Origin: Actinomadura viridilutea
Lineage (GTDB): Bacteria > Actinomycetota > Actinomycetes > Streptosporangiales > Streptosporangiaceae
Reading direction: 5' to 3'
Length of the DNA: 64,000 bases
Assembly: GCA_003001795.1 (NCBI GenBank)
Contig: PVNI01000014.1
Span: forward strand, 1 to 64,000
Shown piece by piece: positions 25,801 to 33,136 of the stretch. The position numbers were made by a program, and so were the translations under genes. Under the pieces are notes generated by a model, which saw nothing but the letters and a program-made list of their open reading frames with translations, had not been told where the DNA came from and did not search any database. How positions within the stretch are numbered: position 1 is the first letter of the stretch; each line of letters opens with the position of its first letter.

Positions 25801-26050
25801 CGGTGCCTTCGACGAGCGCGGCGTCGCCCAGGGCTTTGCGCAGCCGCGACACCTGGGACTGCAGCGCGTTCGCCGCTCCCGCCGGAGGGTGCTCCCCGTA
25901 CAGTCCGTCGATGAGCCGTTCCGCGGGGACGACGCGGCCCGCGTCGAGCAGCAGCAGCGCCAGGAGAGCCCGCGCCCGCGGTCCCCCGACGGGCAGGACG
26001 CGCCCGTCGTCGCGGCGCGCCTCCACCGGCCCCAGAACGCCGAACCGCAT
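22880..26050 (-). CDS. AfsR/SARP-type regulator with BTAD, NB-ARC and TPR domains
   Basis: This is a 1056-residue multidomain regulator. It has an OmpR-like winged helix (about 1-95, FGVLGPVEARRDDG), a bacterial transcriptional activation domain (about 100-245, VDVHRFERLAREG to DPSAELSALH), an NB-ARC ATPase (Walker A GPGGAGKTRL near 290; LLVLDNCEH Walker B) and a long TPR-like C-terminus. SARP regulators activate antibiotic or stress genes. Here the closest gene is the MFS pump 124 bases downstream on the same strand. The start is ATG at 26050. Confidence 0.94.
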   Translation of the reverse strand: MRFGVLGPVEARRDDGRVLPVGGPRARALLALLLLDAGRVVPAERLIDGLYGEHPPAGAANALQSQVSRLRKALGDAALVEGTAAGYRLAVAPECVDVHRFERLAREGRDALADGDHARAAASLREALSLWRGPALADVPLHGGHAARLEESRIAAVEDHAEAALALGEDASLVASLREVVDAHPLRERARGLLMRALYGSGRQAEALAVYEDGRRIIADELGADPSAELSALHLSILRGELGPRPSAPASPAPSEHVGLPAQLTSFVGREEELRQVGKLLAEVRLVTLLGPGGAGKTRLAVEAAARVRGPVCFVDLAPLGSGAEVPKALLSALGLRESPVRPEAPGEPSEHPDPVARLVAALTGRRMLLVLDNCEHVVEDAARIVHRLLSACPDLRVLATSREALGITGESLRPVPPLAVPPAEPGVRPSAAEALRYPAVRLFADRAAAVRPGFAVDDATVGPVLRICAALDGLPLAIELAAARLRTLPVAEVAARLDDRFRLLSRGSRAAAPRHQTLRAVVGWSWDLLDEAERRLARRLTVFAGGVTPEAAARVCGLPEPDADELLTGLADKSLLQPEPAAAGVRYRMLETVRAFCAERLEEAGERDRMRRAHAEYFLELARTADPHLRGPAQLEWLARLAAEHGNLHAALRRCVRADPPLALRLVAALSWYWWLRGRVEGAVLAAELLRAIGAVPPEGLEEEFVACVANAVTGGAVTGADADPLLRAASAALPRLGRELRHPATLVLWALTRGPVDEDPEAYERIIGSDPWTSALVRMSEAYVLQFGSRMAASEAEAEAALAGFRAVGDRWGMANSLDLLAQLAAWRGDRERGRRLLNEALDLLEPLGALEDTSDLLCRRGELSLQDGDAAAAVADFTAAVELARRSGAPDKIAAGYHGLGDAARLRGDLAEARRHYEAAVHAFGSERFLAQATRAAAHVGLGWVAASEGDLEAARRLHRRALDMSFDHAIFMQRAEAVVGLAGVALREGDAERAAFLLGAAAALQSGAAARTPDAARVTAEARELLGEAAFSAAFARGAALTPDEALAAAHA

Positions 26051-26101
26051 GGCGGTGATTCTCCCGCACCGAGCGGTCCGCCGTGCTTCACGAGCGTCCG
26101 G

Positions 26102-26386
26102 TCATCGCCGCAGTCCGCCCCCGGCCTCCTCCTCGCCGTCGCTCAGGCCCAGCTCGACGTCCAGGTACTCGTCCTCCGGCCACAGGTGGTCGGCCAGCCA
26201 GGCCAGGTACTCCTCGTCGGCGGGGTCGAGGACGGCCGTCATCGACTCGGGATGGCCGCACATCCCGTCCGGCGCGCCCGGCGTCGGCGGCGCCGGCGGC
26301 GGGGCGCTCCGGCGCGCGGCAGGGCGAATCCACCGGCCGGCCCACAGCAGGCAGGTCAGGGAGACCAGCAGGATGACCATGATCAC
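26102..26386 (-). CDS. Small membrane-anchored protein with EEYLAWLADHLWP motif, paralogue A
   Basis: This 94-residue protein starts with one hydrophobic helix (IMVILLVSLTCLLWAG). A Pro-rich linker follows, then HPESMTAVLDPADEEYLAW and LADHLWPEDEYLDVE, and an acidic end. The HPES...EEYLAWLADHLWPxDEYLD block is shared with the protein at 27143-27697, so the two are paralogues. I do not recognise a named family. GTG 26386 has GGAAGGG about ten bases upstream; ATG 26380 is an alternative. A 13-base element upstream is identical to one in front of the paralogue. Confidence 0.7.
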   Translation of the reverse strand: MIMVILLVSLTCLLWAGRWIRPAARRSAPPPAPPTPGAPDGMCGHPESMTAVLDPADEEYLAWLADHLWPEDEYLDVELGLSDGEEEAGGGLRR

Positions 26387-26434
26387 GCCGCGCCGCCCTT
26401 CCGCGAAGAACCTTGCGTAAGGAGCAAAACAAGG

Positions 26435-26447
26435 GAACGCTACAAGA
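26435..26447. promoter_or_regulatory. Shared 13-bp element upstream of paralogue A
   Basis: GAACGCTACAAGA is identical to 27765-27777 in front of paralogue B. In both places CAAAAC occurs on the gene-proximal side, 10 or 11 bases start to start. Read on the coding strand the arrangement is TCTTGTAGCGTTC then GTTTTG, about 40 to 55 bases ahead of the start codon. This fits a shared promoter or activator site. Confidence 0.6.
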
Positions 26448-26606
26448 CTCGGTCCTTCGGCGGGGAGACCGACATGCCGTGACACTCCGTCGCCGCCGCC
26501 GGCGCGATGCGTGAAAGTGTACGCCCGCGCCGCGTTCCAGCAGGTCAACCGGCCTTCGCGTCGTCCGGTGCCGGTGCTGGGGCCCGCCGTCGTCGGCCGC
26601 GGACGC

Positions 26607-26648
26607 GACAGGGCCCCGGCCGACGGGCGCGGCCGGGGCCCCGGTGTC
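26607..26648. terminator. Long GC-rich hairpin, likely terminator of the DUF5999 transcript
   Basis: GGGCCCCGGCC (26611-26621) pairs perfectly with 26631-26641 around a nine-base loop, and GACA/TGTC extend the stem past a CGG bulge. It lies 139 bases after the DUF5999 stop on the minus strand. The sequence in between has no start codon for an open frame, although one frame closes right at the hairpin (stop 26647-26649). Confidence 0.65.
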
Positions 26649-26786
26649 AGAAGAAGATCTCGGCCTTGGGCAGGCGGACGGCCGACGGGCGGGCGCCGCT
26701 GGAACGGGGCGCCTCGACCCGGACGAGTCGTTCGGTGGTGAGCCGGGCTCCGCCGCCGGGCGGCGGACCGCTCGCCTGCTCCCGCG

Positions 26787-27026
26787 TCAGGAGACCATCG
26801 CTGCGGCAGCGGCGGGGCGAAGGGGCTCGGTGGGGCGGTGCGGTGCGATCACACGGCCGTCGGGCAGCAGTTCGCCGGTGTCCTCGAAGAGGACGATGCC
26901 GTTGCACAGGAGGCTCCAGCCCTGCTCGGGATGGCTGGCCACGATGCGGGCGGCGTCGCGGTTGACGCTGTCCGGCCCTGGACAGGGCGGCTGGTGGACG
27001 CAGGCCGACAGACGGTGAGCGGACAC
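26787..27026 (-). CDS. DUF5999 family protein
   Basis: This 79-residue protein has the highly conserved DUF5999 core: CVHQPPCPGPDSVNRDAARI, HPEQGWSLLCNGIVLFEDTG and ELLPDGRVIAPHRP. The family is common and almost invariant in actinomycetes but has no known function. The GTG at 27026 is supported by GGAGG six bases upstream. A perfect GTCCTA/TAGGAC inverted repeat lies about 20 bases upstream. It sits between the two paralogous small membrane proteins. Confidence 0.9.
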   Translation of the reverse strand: MSAHRLSACVHQPPCPGPDSVNRDAARIVASHPEQGWSLLCNGIVLFEDTGELLPDGRVIAPHRPTEPLRPAAAAAMVS

Positions 27027-27043
27027 GGGAAACCTCCACGGAC

Positions 27044-27061
27044 GTCCTAGTGATTTAGGAC
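27044..27061. promoter_or_regulatory. Inverted repeat upstream of DUF5999
   Basis: GTCCTA (27044-27049) and TAGGAC (27056-27061) form a perfect six-base dyad with a six-base AT-rich spacer, just upstream of the ribosome site of the DUF5999 gene. It could be an operator or a leader hairpin. Confidence 0.55.
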
Positions 27062-27142
27062 ATACCTGAAGTTTGCCGACCGGCGTCCGAAAACAGCAAG
27101 CCAAGGGCGGATTCTTTACCTGCCGGACGTTTAGCGGACCGC

Positions 27143-27697
27143 TCAGGCGAGCATGTCGCCCGCTTCGCCTCCCGTCTCGTCGCCGCCCGCCACGTCCAGG
27201 CCCACCACCGACCGGCAGCCCGTGCAGATCCATTCGCCGACGACGGCCTCGGACCCGGTGCCGTAGGTGAGATACGGCCGGTCGACGCGGCGGCGGCGCA
27301 TTCCGTGGCCGCAGGTCGGGTGCAGCAGCCTGCCGCAGTGCGGGCACGGCCACACGTCCTCGCGGCGCAGGCGGCAGTGCGGGCACAACGGCGACTCGTA
27401 GGGGGCGGGCAGGTCGCCGGCGCCCAGCTCGTCGCGCCACTCCCGCTCCAGGTCCAGGTACTCGTCGTCGGGCCACAGGTGGTCGGCCAGCCAGGCCAGA
27501 TACTCCTCGCAGTCGTTGGCGAGGGCGGTGCTGAGCGACTCGGGGTGGTCGGCCGCGCGGGGGGCGTCCGCGGGTCCGGCGGCGCCGGCCGGGGCGGCAG
27601 ACGGCCGGGGGGCGCGTCCGGTCGCGAGCCACGCGGCGGCCAGCAGCGTCAGCAGGCCGAGGAGCGCGGCCGCGGCCATGCCTGTCGCCGTGGCCAT
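27143..27697 (-). CDS. Small membrane protein with EEYLAWLADHLWP motif and C-terminal zinc ribbons, paralogue B
   Basis: The 184-residue protein begins with one transmembrane helix (residues ~5-25). It then carries the block shared with paralogue A (HPESLSTAL...CEEYLAWLADHLWPDDEYLDLE). Unlike A it continues into a zinc-binding region with CPHC, CPHC, a Cys-x-His and CTGC, spaced like two zinc ribbons. ATG 27697 has AAAGGAGAA eight bases upstream. The function is unknown; the layout suggests a membrane-tethered zinc-ribbon adaptor. It shares a 13-base upstream element with paralogue A. Confidence 0.78.
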   Translation of the reverse strand: MATATGMAAAALLGLLTLLAAAWLATGRAPRPSAAPAGAAGPADAPRAADHPESLSTALANDCEEYLAWLADHLWPDDEYLDLEREWRDELGAGDLPAPYESPLCPHCRLRREDVWPCPHCGRLLHPTCGHGMRRRRVDRPYLTYGTGSEAVVGEWICTGCRSVVGLDVAGGDETGGEAGDMLA

Positions 27698-27764
27698 CGC
27701 GTTCTCCTTTCGCGATCTTGTGGGCGGAGGGGCAAGATCAGGAAAGCGGTCCACAAAACGCTGC

Positions 27765-27777
27765 GAACGCTACAAGA
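27765..27777. promoter_or_regulatory. Shared 13-bp element upstream of paralogue B
   Basis: GAACGCTACAAGA is the second copy of the element at 26435-26447, with the accompanying CAAAAC at 27754-27759. It lies about 57 to 80 bases ahead of the ATG of paralogue B. Confidence 0.6.
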
Positions 27778-28058
27778 AAGGCTGTTAACGGAAAAGTCGA
27801 TCAGAAAAGAATCTTCGGCGGGATCGGGCGGGGACCGCCGTCCGAAACCCCGGACCCGTCCCGCGCGCCCCCGGCGGCCTGCGGAATCGGCGCGCGCGGA
27901 CGCCCCGTCCGCGCGGCGGACGGCGTGACGCATCTCTCTCGGGGGCGGGCGGTGCGTCGGCGTCCTTAACTTCGCTTTCGCCCCCGCTTGCTGTGATCGT
28001 CCCGTGCCGTCCGGCGGAACGGCCGGACACCGCGAACCGGAGAGCGAGGACGGCGAGC
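27778..28058. other. Intergenic region between the divergent paralogue B and the MoxR operon
   Basis: No gene is visible. The first ~50 bases are AT-rich (around GGCTGTTAACGGAAAAGTC) and likely contain promoter elements. The remainder is GC-rich leader ahead of the exported peptide gene. Confidence 0.5.
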
Positions 28059-28280
28059 ATGAGTCTGAGCGGACGCACCAAGATCCTTATCGCGGCGGCC
28101 GGGCTGGCGGGAGCCGGGGCGCTCGCGGCCGGGGGCGCGGCGCTGGCCGACACCGGGCCGCAACCGGCCCGCACCGAGCTGCGGATCGTCGACTACCAGT
28201 ACGACGACCAGGCCCACAAGGACGAGGCCTGCCCGTGGCGGGACGGGCAGGCCCCGAGCGAGGCCGCCGACACGCGATGA
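28059..28280 (+). CDS. Short exported peptide at the head of the MoxR operon
   Basis: This 73-residue protein has a basic start (LSGRTK), an Ala/Gly-rich hydrophobic stretch and an AxA-type cleavage point at GAALADT, leaving a hydrophilic ~40-residue peptide with a single Cys. I do not recognise a family. The ATG at 28059 has GAGGA about nine bases upstream. Its stop overlaps the MoxR start as ATGA, so it is translationally coupled to the chaperone operon. Confidence 0.65.
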   Translation: MSLSGRTKILIAAAGLAGAGALAAGGAALADTGPQPARTELRIVDYQYDDQAHKDEACPWRDGQAPSEAADTR

Positions 28281-29467
28281 GCGGACCGGAGAGACACGGC
28301 CCGCCCGGCACCCCGTACGACGGGAACGGCAGTCCCGAGGGGCGCCCGGCGGGGGAGCGGCGGGACACGTGGGCGGACGATCTCGTCACGGCCGGCGGCG
28401 GCCCGCGCGCGGCGGGGGAGGCCGGCCGCATCGACGCCGGCCGCATCGACGCCGACCGGGTCCGGCCGCCCGCGAGCGCGCTCGCCGAACGCGCGCTGTT
28501 CGAGGTCGCACGGGTGATCGTCGGCCAGGACCGGTTGATCGAACGGATGATGGTGGCGGTCCTGGCGGGCGGCCACTGCCTGCTGGAGGGCGTCCCGGGC
28601 GTGGCCAAGACGCTGGCCGCGCGGACGCTGGCCGCCGTCGTCGGCGGATCGTTCGCCCGCCTGCAGTTCACCCCCGACCTGGTGCCCGCCGACGTCGTCG
28701 GCACCCGCATCTACCGGCCGTCCACGGAGAGCTTCGACGTCGAGCTCGGGCCGGTCATGGCCAACGTGGTGCTGGTCGACGAGATCAACCGGGCGCCCGC
28801 CAAGGTGCAGTCGGCGCTGCTGGAGGTGATGGCCGAACGCCAGGTCAGCATCGGGGGCCGCACGTTCCCGGTGCCGCGGCCGTTCCTGGTGCTGGCCACG
28901 CAGAACCCCATCGAGTCCGAGGGCGTCTACCGGCTGCCGGAGGCGCAGCGCGACCGGTTCCTGCTCAAGATCGACGTGGGCTATCCGACCGAGGCGCAGG
29001 AACTGGCCATCGTCTACCGGATGGGCGTGCGGCCGCCCGCGCCGAACCGGATCCTCGACACCGGCGAGGTCGACGCGCTGCGCGAGGCCGCCACCGGGGT
29101 GTTCGTGCACGACGAGGTGGCGCGGTACGCGGTGCGGCTGGTGGCGGCCACCCGCGACCCGGTCGCCCACGGCGTTCCGGAGGTCGCGGGCCTGCTGGCC
29201 TACGGCGCGGGGCCGCGCGCCTCCCTCGGGCTGGTCGCGGCCGGGCGGGCGCTGGCCCTGCTGCGCGGCCGCGAGTACGTGCTGCCGGGGGACGTGCGGG
29301 ACCTGGCCGGCGACGTGCTCGCCCACCGCCTGGTGCCGTCGTTCGACGCGCTGGCCGACGGCGTCGACCCCCGGTGGATCATCGACCGGATCGTGGCGGC
29401 CGTGCCCGCGCCTCGCGTCGCCCCGGAGGAGACCGGCTCCGGAGGGAAGGAGGACCGCGCGGCATGA
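28277..29467 (+). CDS. MoxR-family AAA+ ATPase
   Basis: The 396-residue protein has a disordered first ~70 residues, then the MoxR core: VIVGQDRLIERMMVAVLAGG, Walker A EGVPGVAKT, LQFTPDLVPADVVGT, Walker B VLVDEINRAPAKVQ, and ATQNPIESEGVYRLPEAQRDRF. MoxR ATPases act as chaperones with VWA-domain partners to mature or activate complexes, often at the envelope. Its ATG overlaps the upstream peptide's stop and its stop overlaps the DUF58 start. This tight coupling supports a common complex. Confidence 0.94.
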   Translation: MSGPERHGPPGTPYDGNGSPEGRPAGERRDTWADDLVTAGGGPRAAGEAGRIDAGRIDADRVRPPASALAERALFEVARVIVGQDRLIERMMVAVLAGGHCLLEGVPGVAKTLAARTLAAVVGGSFARLQFTPDLVPADVVGTRIYRPSTESFDVELGPVMANVVLVDEINRAPAKVQSALLEVMAERQVSIGGRTFPVPRPFLVLATQNPIESEGVYRLPEAQRDRFLLKIDVGYPTEAQELAIVYRMGVRPPAPNRILDTGEVDALREAATGVFVHDEVARYAVRLVAATRDPVAHGVPEVAGLLAYGAGPRASLGLVAAGRALALLRGREYVLPGDVRDLAGDVLAHRLVPSFDALADGVDPRWIIDRIVAAVPAPRVAPEETGSGGKEDRAA

Positions 29468-30456
29468 ACGCGACCCCCGCCCTCCGGGACCTGGCGCCCG
29501 AACACGCCCTGCGCCGGCTGGAGCTGACCGTCACGCGGCGCCTGGACGGGCTGCTGCAGGGCGACCATCTGGGGCTGCTGCCGGGGCCGGGGTCCGAGCC
29601 CGCCGAGGGCCGCGCCTACATGCCCGGCGACGACGTGCGCGCCATGGACTGGAACCTGACCGCGCGCGCCGCCGCCCCGCACGTGCGCGACCGCGTCGCC
29701 GACCGGGAGCTGGAGACGTGGGCGCTGGTGGACGCCACCGCCAGCATGGACTTCGGCACCGGGCGGCTGGAGAAGCGCGACCTGGCGGTGTTCGCCGTCG
29801 CCGCGGTCGCGTTCCTCACCGAGCGGACCGGAAACCGCGTCGGCGCCCGCATCCTGCGCGACGACGGCACGGTGCGCGTCCCGGCGCGGACGGGGCGGCC
29901 GCACCTGCTCGGCCTGCTGCGCACGCTGCTGGCGACGCCGCGCGGCGTCCCCGGACGGGGAGGCCGCGGGAGCGCCTCCGCGTCGCTGGGCGCCGCCGCC
30001 GAGCTGCTGCGCCGCACCGAGGGCCGGCGCCGCGGCCTGGTCGTGGCGGTCTCCGACTTCCTGGACCCCGTGGAGTCCTGGCGGCGTCCGCTGCGGCTGC
30101 TGGCCGCCCGGCACCAGCTGCTGGCCGTCGAGGTCGTGGACCCGCGCGAGCTGACGCTGCCGGACGTGGGGATGCTCACCGTCGTCGACCCCGAGACGGG
30201 CCGGCGCCGCGAGATCCCCACGGCGAGCCGCCGCCTGCGCGAACGCTACGCGGCCGCCGCCGCCGAGCAGCGCGCGGCGATCGCGGCGGGCCTCCGCGCG
30301 GCCGGCGCGGCGCACCTGCGGCTGCGCACCGACGGCGACTGGATGCGCGACCTCGTCCGGCACGTCCTGGCGCACCGCAGGACCGCCGCGGCCGCTCCGC
30401 ACCCGCGGGCGGGGGCGGCCTCGCCCGCGGACTTTCCGGGAGGGGGCGCGCCGTGA
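29464..30456 (+). CDS. DUF58 (VWA-like) domain protein
   Basis: This 330-residue protein carries the DUF58 signature YMPGDDVRAMDWNLTARAAAPHVRD followed by a VWA-like fold (ALVDATASMDFGTG; VVAVSDFLDP). DUF58 proteins regularly accompany MoxR ATPases and are thought to be their cytosolic VWA partners. The ATG at 29464 overlaps the MoxR stop (ATGA). The end of the gene overlaps the next start (GTGA). Confidence 0.92.
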   Translation: MNATPALRDLAPEHALRRLELTVTRRLDGLLQGDHLGLLPGPGSEPAEGRAYMPGDDVRAMDWNLTARAAAPHVRDRVADRELETWALVDATASMDFGTGRLEKRDLAVFAVAAVAFLTERTGNRVGARILRDDGTVRVPARTGRPHLLGLLRTLLATPRGVPGRGGRGSASASLGAAAELLRRTEGRRRGLVVAVSDFLDPVESWRRPLRLLAARHQLLAVEVVDPRELTLPDVGMLTVVDPETGRRREIPTASRRLRERYAAAAAEQRAAIAAGLRAAGAAHLRLRTDGDWMRDLVRHVLAHRRTAAAAPHPRAGAASPADFPGGGAP

Positions 30457-31400
30457 ACTTCCTCGAACCGACGCGGCTCCTCCTGCTGCTCGCGCTGCTC
30501 CCCCTGATCGCCGCCTACGCGGTGACGCAGGTGCGGCGTGGCAGGTACGCGGTGCGCTTCACCAACCTGGCGCTGTTGGACAGGGTGGCGCCGACCCGGC
30601 CGGGCTGGCGGCGCCACCTGCCCGCGGCGGCGTTCCTGCTCATGCTGGGGCTGTTCGTCACCGGGTTCGCGCGCCCGACGGCCGACGTGCGGGTGCCGCG
30701 CGAGCAGGCCACGATCATGCTCGCGGTCGACGTGTCGCACTCCATGCGGGCGACCGACGTCGCGCCGGACCGGCTGACCGCCGCCAAGCGGGCCGCGCGC
30801 GCCTTCGTCGAGGAGCTGCCGGAACGCTTCAACGTCGGCCTGGTCGCCTTCTCCGGGACGGCGTCGGTGGTGGTCCCGCCGACCACCGACCGGGGGGCCG
30901 TGCTCGCCGGCGTCGACCGGCTGACGCTGGGGCCGCGCACCGCGATCGGCGAGGGCGTGATCGTCTCGCTGGACGCGATCGCCGGGTTCGGCGCGCAGTT
31001 CGGCGAGCAGGCCCCGCCGGGGCGCGTCGTCCTGCTGTCCGACGGCACCAACACCGCCGGACGCAGCCCCCACGAGGCCGCCCGGCGCGCCGTGAGCGCC
31101 GGGATCCCCGTGTCGACGATCGCCTACGGCACCCCGGAGGGCGTGATGTATCAGAACGGCGTGCCCGTCCCCGTTCCCGTGGACGGGCCCGCGCTGGAAC
31201 GCCTGGCGCGGGAGACCGGCGGCCGCCACTACGAAGCCGCGTCCGGCGGCGAGCTGCGCCGCGTCTACGAGGACATCGGCGGCAGCATCGGCTACCGGGT
31301 CGAGCGTCGGGAGATCTGGACGTGGTTCGTCGCCGCCGGGCTGCTGCTGTCGGTCGCCGTGTCCGCGGGGTCCCTGCTGTGGTTCTCCCGCCTCCCGTGA
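30453..31400 (+). CDS. VWA-domain membrane protein (BatA-like)
   Basis: This 315-residue protein has two N-terminal hydrophobic helices (~5-24, ~56-73). A periplasm-side or cell-surface VWA domain follows with an intact MIDAS (Asp93-x-Ser95-x-Ser97 in AVDVSHSMRA; Asp in LLSDGTNTAG), and there is a C-terminal helix (WTWFVAAGLLLSVAVSAG). This matches BatA-type partners of MoxR. The GTG at 30453 overlaps the DUF58 stop. The gene completes the MoxR-DUF58-VWA triad. Confidence 0.92.
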   Translation: MNFLEPTRLLLLLALLPLIAAYAVTQVRRGRYAVRFTNLALLDRVAPTRPGWRRHLPAAAFLLMLGLFVTGFARPTADVRVPREQATIMLAVDVSHSMRATDVAPDRLTAAKRAARAFVEELPERFNVGLVAFSGTASVVVPPTTDRGAVLAGVDRLTLGPRTAIGEGVIVSLDAIAGFGAQFGEQAPPGRVVLLSDGTNTAGRSPHEAARRAVSAGIPVSTIAYGTPEGVMYQNGVPVPVPVDGPALERLARETGGRHYEAASGGELRRVYEDIGGSIGYRVERREIWTWFVAAGLLLSVAVSAGSLLWFSRLP

Positions 31401-31428
31401 CGTCCGTCCTGAGCACCGGAGGAGCATG

Positions 31429-32352
31429 ATGACCCGCCAAGCGCACGGGGACGCCCGGTTCGGGCTCGGCGAACCGCGCGGCCCCGACTTCCTGCCCGCC
31501 CCGCCGCCCATGCCGGCCCGTCCCCCGGACGGCGGCCCCTTCCACGACCCGGCGGAGCCGGCCCTGTGGGCGGCGCCGGGCCGGCCCGGCGCCGCACCCG
31601 GACGCGGCCCGCACCTGCGGGGGCCGGGCCGCGCCGTCGCTGTCGCCGTGCTGGCGGGCCTGCTGGCCGGGGGAGCGGCCGGCGCCGCCGCCGGACGGCT
31701 GGCCGGGGACCGCGCCGCCGCCGCGCCCGTCGCGCAGTCCACGGCCGGGCCGGTCGACGCCGGGCCCGCGGACCTGAGCGACGTGGCGGCCCGGGTGCAG
31801 CCGAGCGTGGTGTCGGTGGAGACGCGGTCGGCGCGCTCGCGCGGCACCGGATCCGGGTTCGTGATCGACCGCGGCGGCCACATCCTGACCAACGCGCACG
31901 TCGTCGAGGGCGCCGGGGAGGTCACCGTGGTGCTCGCCGACCGGCGCCGCCTGCCGGCCCGGGTGGTGGGCGCCGACCCCGGCGACGACCTGGCCGTCCT
32001 GGCGATCCCGGCCGGGGAGAGCCCGCCGCCGCTGGCGTTCGGCCGCTCGGCGGACGTGCGGGTCGGCGACCCGGTGCTGGCGCTCGGCTCGCCGCTGGGC
32101 CTGCACGGCACCGTCACCGGCGGCATCGTCAGCGCGCTGAGCCGCGAGGTCAGCCTGGGCGGCGGCGCGCGGCGCAGCGCGCTGCAGACCGACGCGTCGA
32201 TCAACCCGGGCAACTCCGGCGGACCGCTGGTCAACGCGCGCGGGGAGGTCGTCGGGGTGAACACGGCGATCGCGCGGGGGCAGGTCGGCGGCATCGGCTT
32301 CGCGATCCCCGCCGACCGCGCGGTCGACGGCGCGCGGCGGCTCATCCGCTGA
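31429..32352 (+). CDS. Membrane-anchored trypsin-like (HtrA/DegP-type) protease without PDZ domain
   Basis: This 307-residue protein has a Pro-rich cytoplasmic start, one hydrophobic segment (about residues 68-90) and a trypsin-like domain. The catalytic residues are His157 in LTNAHVV, Asp187 in GDDLAVL and Ser263 in GNSGGPL. It stops right after the protease fold and lacks the PDZ domain usual in DegP. ATG 31429 is better spaced from GGAGG (six bases) than ATG 31426. It starts 28 bases after the VWA gene and is probably in the same transcript. Confidence 0.9.
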   Translation: MTRQAHGDARFGLGEPRGPDFLPAPPPMPARPPDGGPFHDPAEPALWAAPGRPGAAPGRGPHLRGPGRAVAVAVLAGLLAGGAAGAAAGRLAGDRAAAAPVAQSTAGPVDAGPADLSDVAARVQPSVVSVETRSARSRGTGSGFVIDRGGHILTNAHVVEGAGEVTVVLADRRRLPARVVGADPGDDLAVLAIPAGESPPPLAFGRSADVRVGDPVLALGSPLGLHGTVTGGIVSALSREVSLGGGARRSALQTDASINPGNSGGPLVNARGEVVGVNTAIARGQVGGIGFAIPADRAVDGARRLIR

Positions 32353-32425
32353 CGCGCGCGTACCGTCGAGAGGGACGGGACCGGGTCCGCGCCCGGTCCC
32401 GCCGGACAGGGAAAGGGCGCATCGG

Positions 32426-33136
32426 ATGCGGGTGCTGGTGGTCGAGGACGAGGAGGACCTCGTCGAGGCGCTGAGATACGGGCTGGTCCGCGCCGACTAC
32501 GCGGTGGACGCGGCCCACGACGTCGAGACGGCCACGCGCAAGCTGTACGCGGCCGCCTACGACCTGATGATCCTGGACCTCAACCTGCCCGACGGCGACG
32601 GGTTCGACCTGTGCCGCCGCGTCCGGGCCGGCGAGCTGGACGGGGAGAGCGGCGCGGACCTGCGCATCCTCATGCTCACCGCGCGCGACCGCCTCGCCGA
32701 CCGGGTGCGCGGGCTGGACGAGGGCGCCGACGACTACCTGGTCAAGCCGTTCGCGTTCGCGGAGCTGCTGGCCCGCGTCCGGGCCCTGCTGCGCCGCGAC
32801 TCCGGCGGCGGGTCCGCGGTGTGGACGGTCGGCGAGCTGCGGCTGGACACCGGACGGCGGGAGGCGTTCCGCGGCGGGCGCCGCCTGCGGCTGACCCCCA
32901 AGGAGTTCGCCGTCCTGCGGTACCTGATGAGCCGCCCCGGCCAGGTGGTGTCGGCCGAGGAGCTGCTGGAGCACGTCTGGGACGAGAACGCCGACCCGTT
33001 CACCAACACCGTCCGCGTCACCGTCGGCACGCTGCGGCGCAAGCTCGCCGAGCCCGGCGAGGAGCAGCTCATCGAGACCGTCGTGCGGCACGGGTACCGC
33101 CTGCGCGAGACCGCCCCCGCGGCGAGGACGCCGTGA
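32426..33136 (+). CDS. OmpR-family response regulator
   Basis: This 236-residue regulator has a receiver with the acidic pair EDEED, phospho-acceptor Asp51 (MILDLNLPDG), Thr in MLTARD and Lys in DYLVKPF. A winged helix follows (RLTPKEFAVLRYLMSRPGQV...VRVTVGTLRRKL). Its stop overlaps the kinase start as GTGA. It lies 73 bases after the protease gene. It may control the preceding chaperone/protease genes, which is inference. Confidence 0.95.
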   Translation: MRVLVVEDEEDLVEALRYGLVRADYAVDAAHDVETATRKLYAAAYDLMILDLNLPDGDGFDLCRRVRAGELDGESGADLRILMLTARDRLADRVRGLDEGADDYLVKPFAFAELLARVRALLRRDSGGGSAVWTVGELRLDTGRREAFRGGRRLRLTPKEFAVLRYLMSRPGQVVSAEELLEHVWDENADPFTNTVRVTVGTLRRKLAEPGEEQLIETVVRHGYRLRETAPAARTP

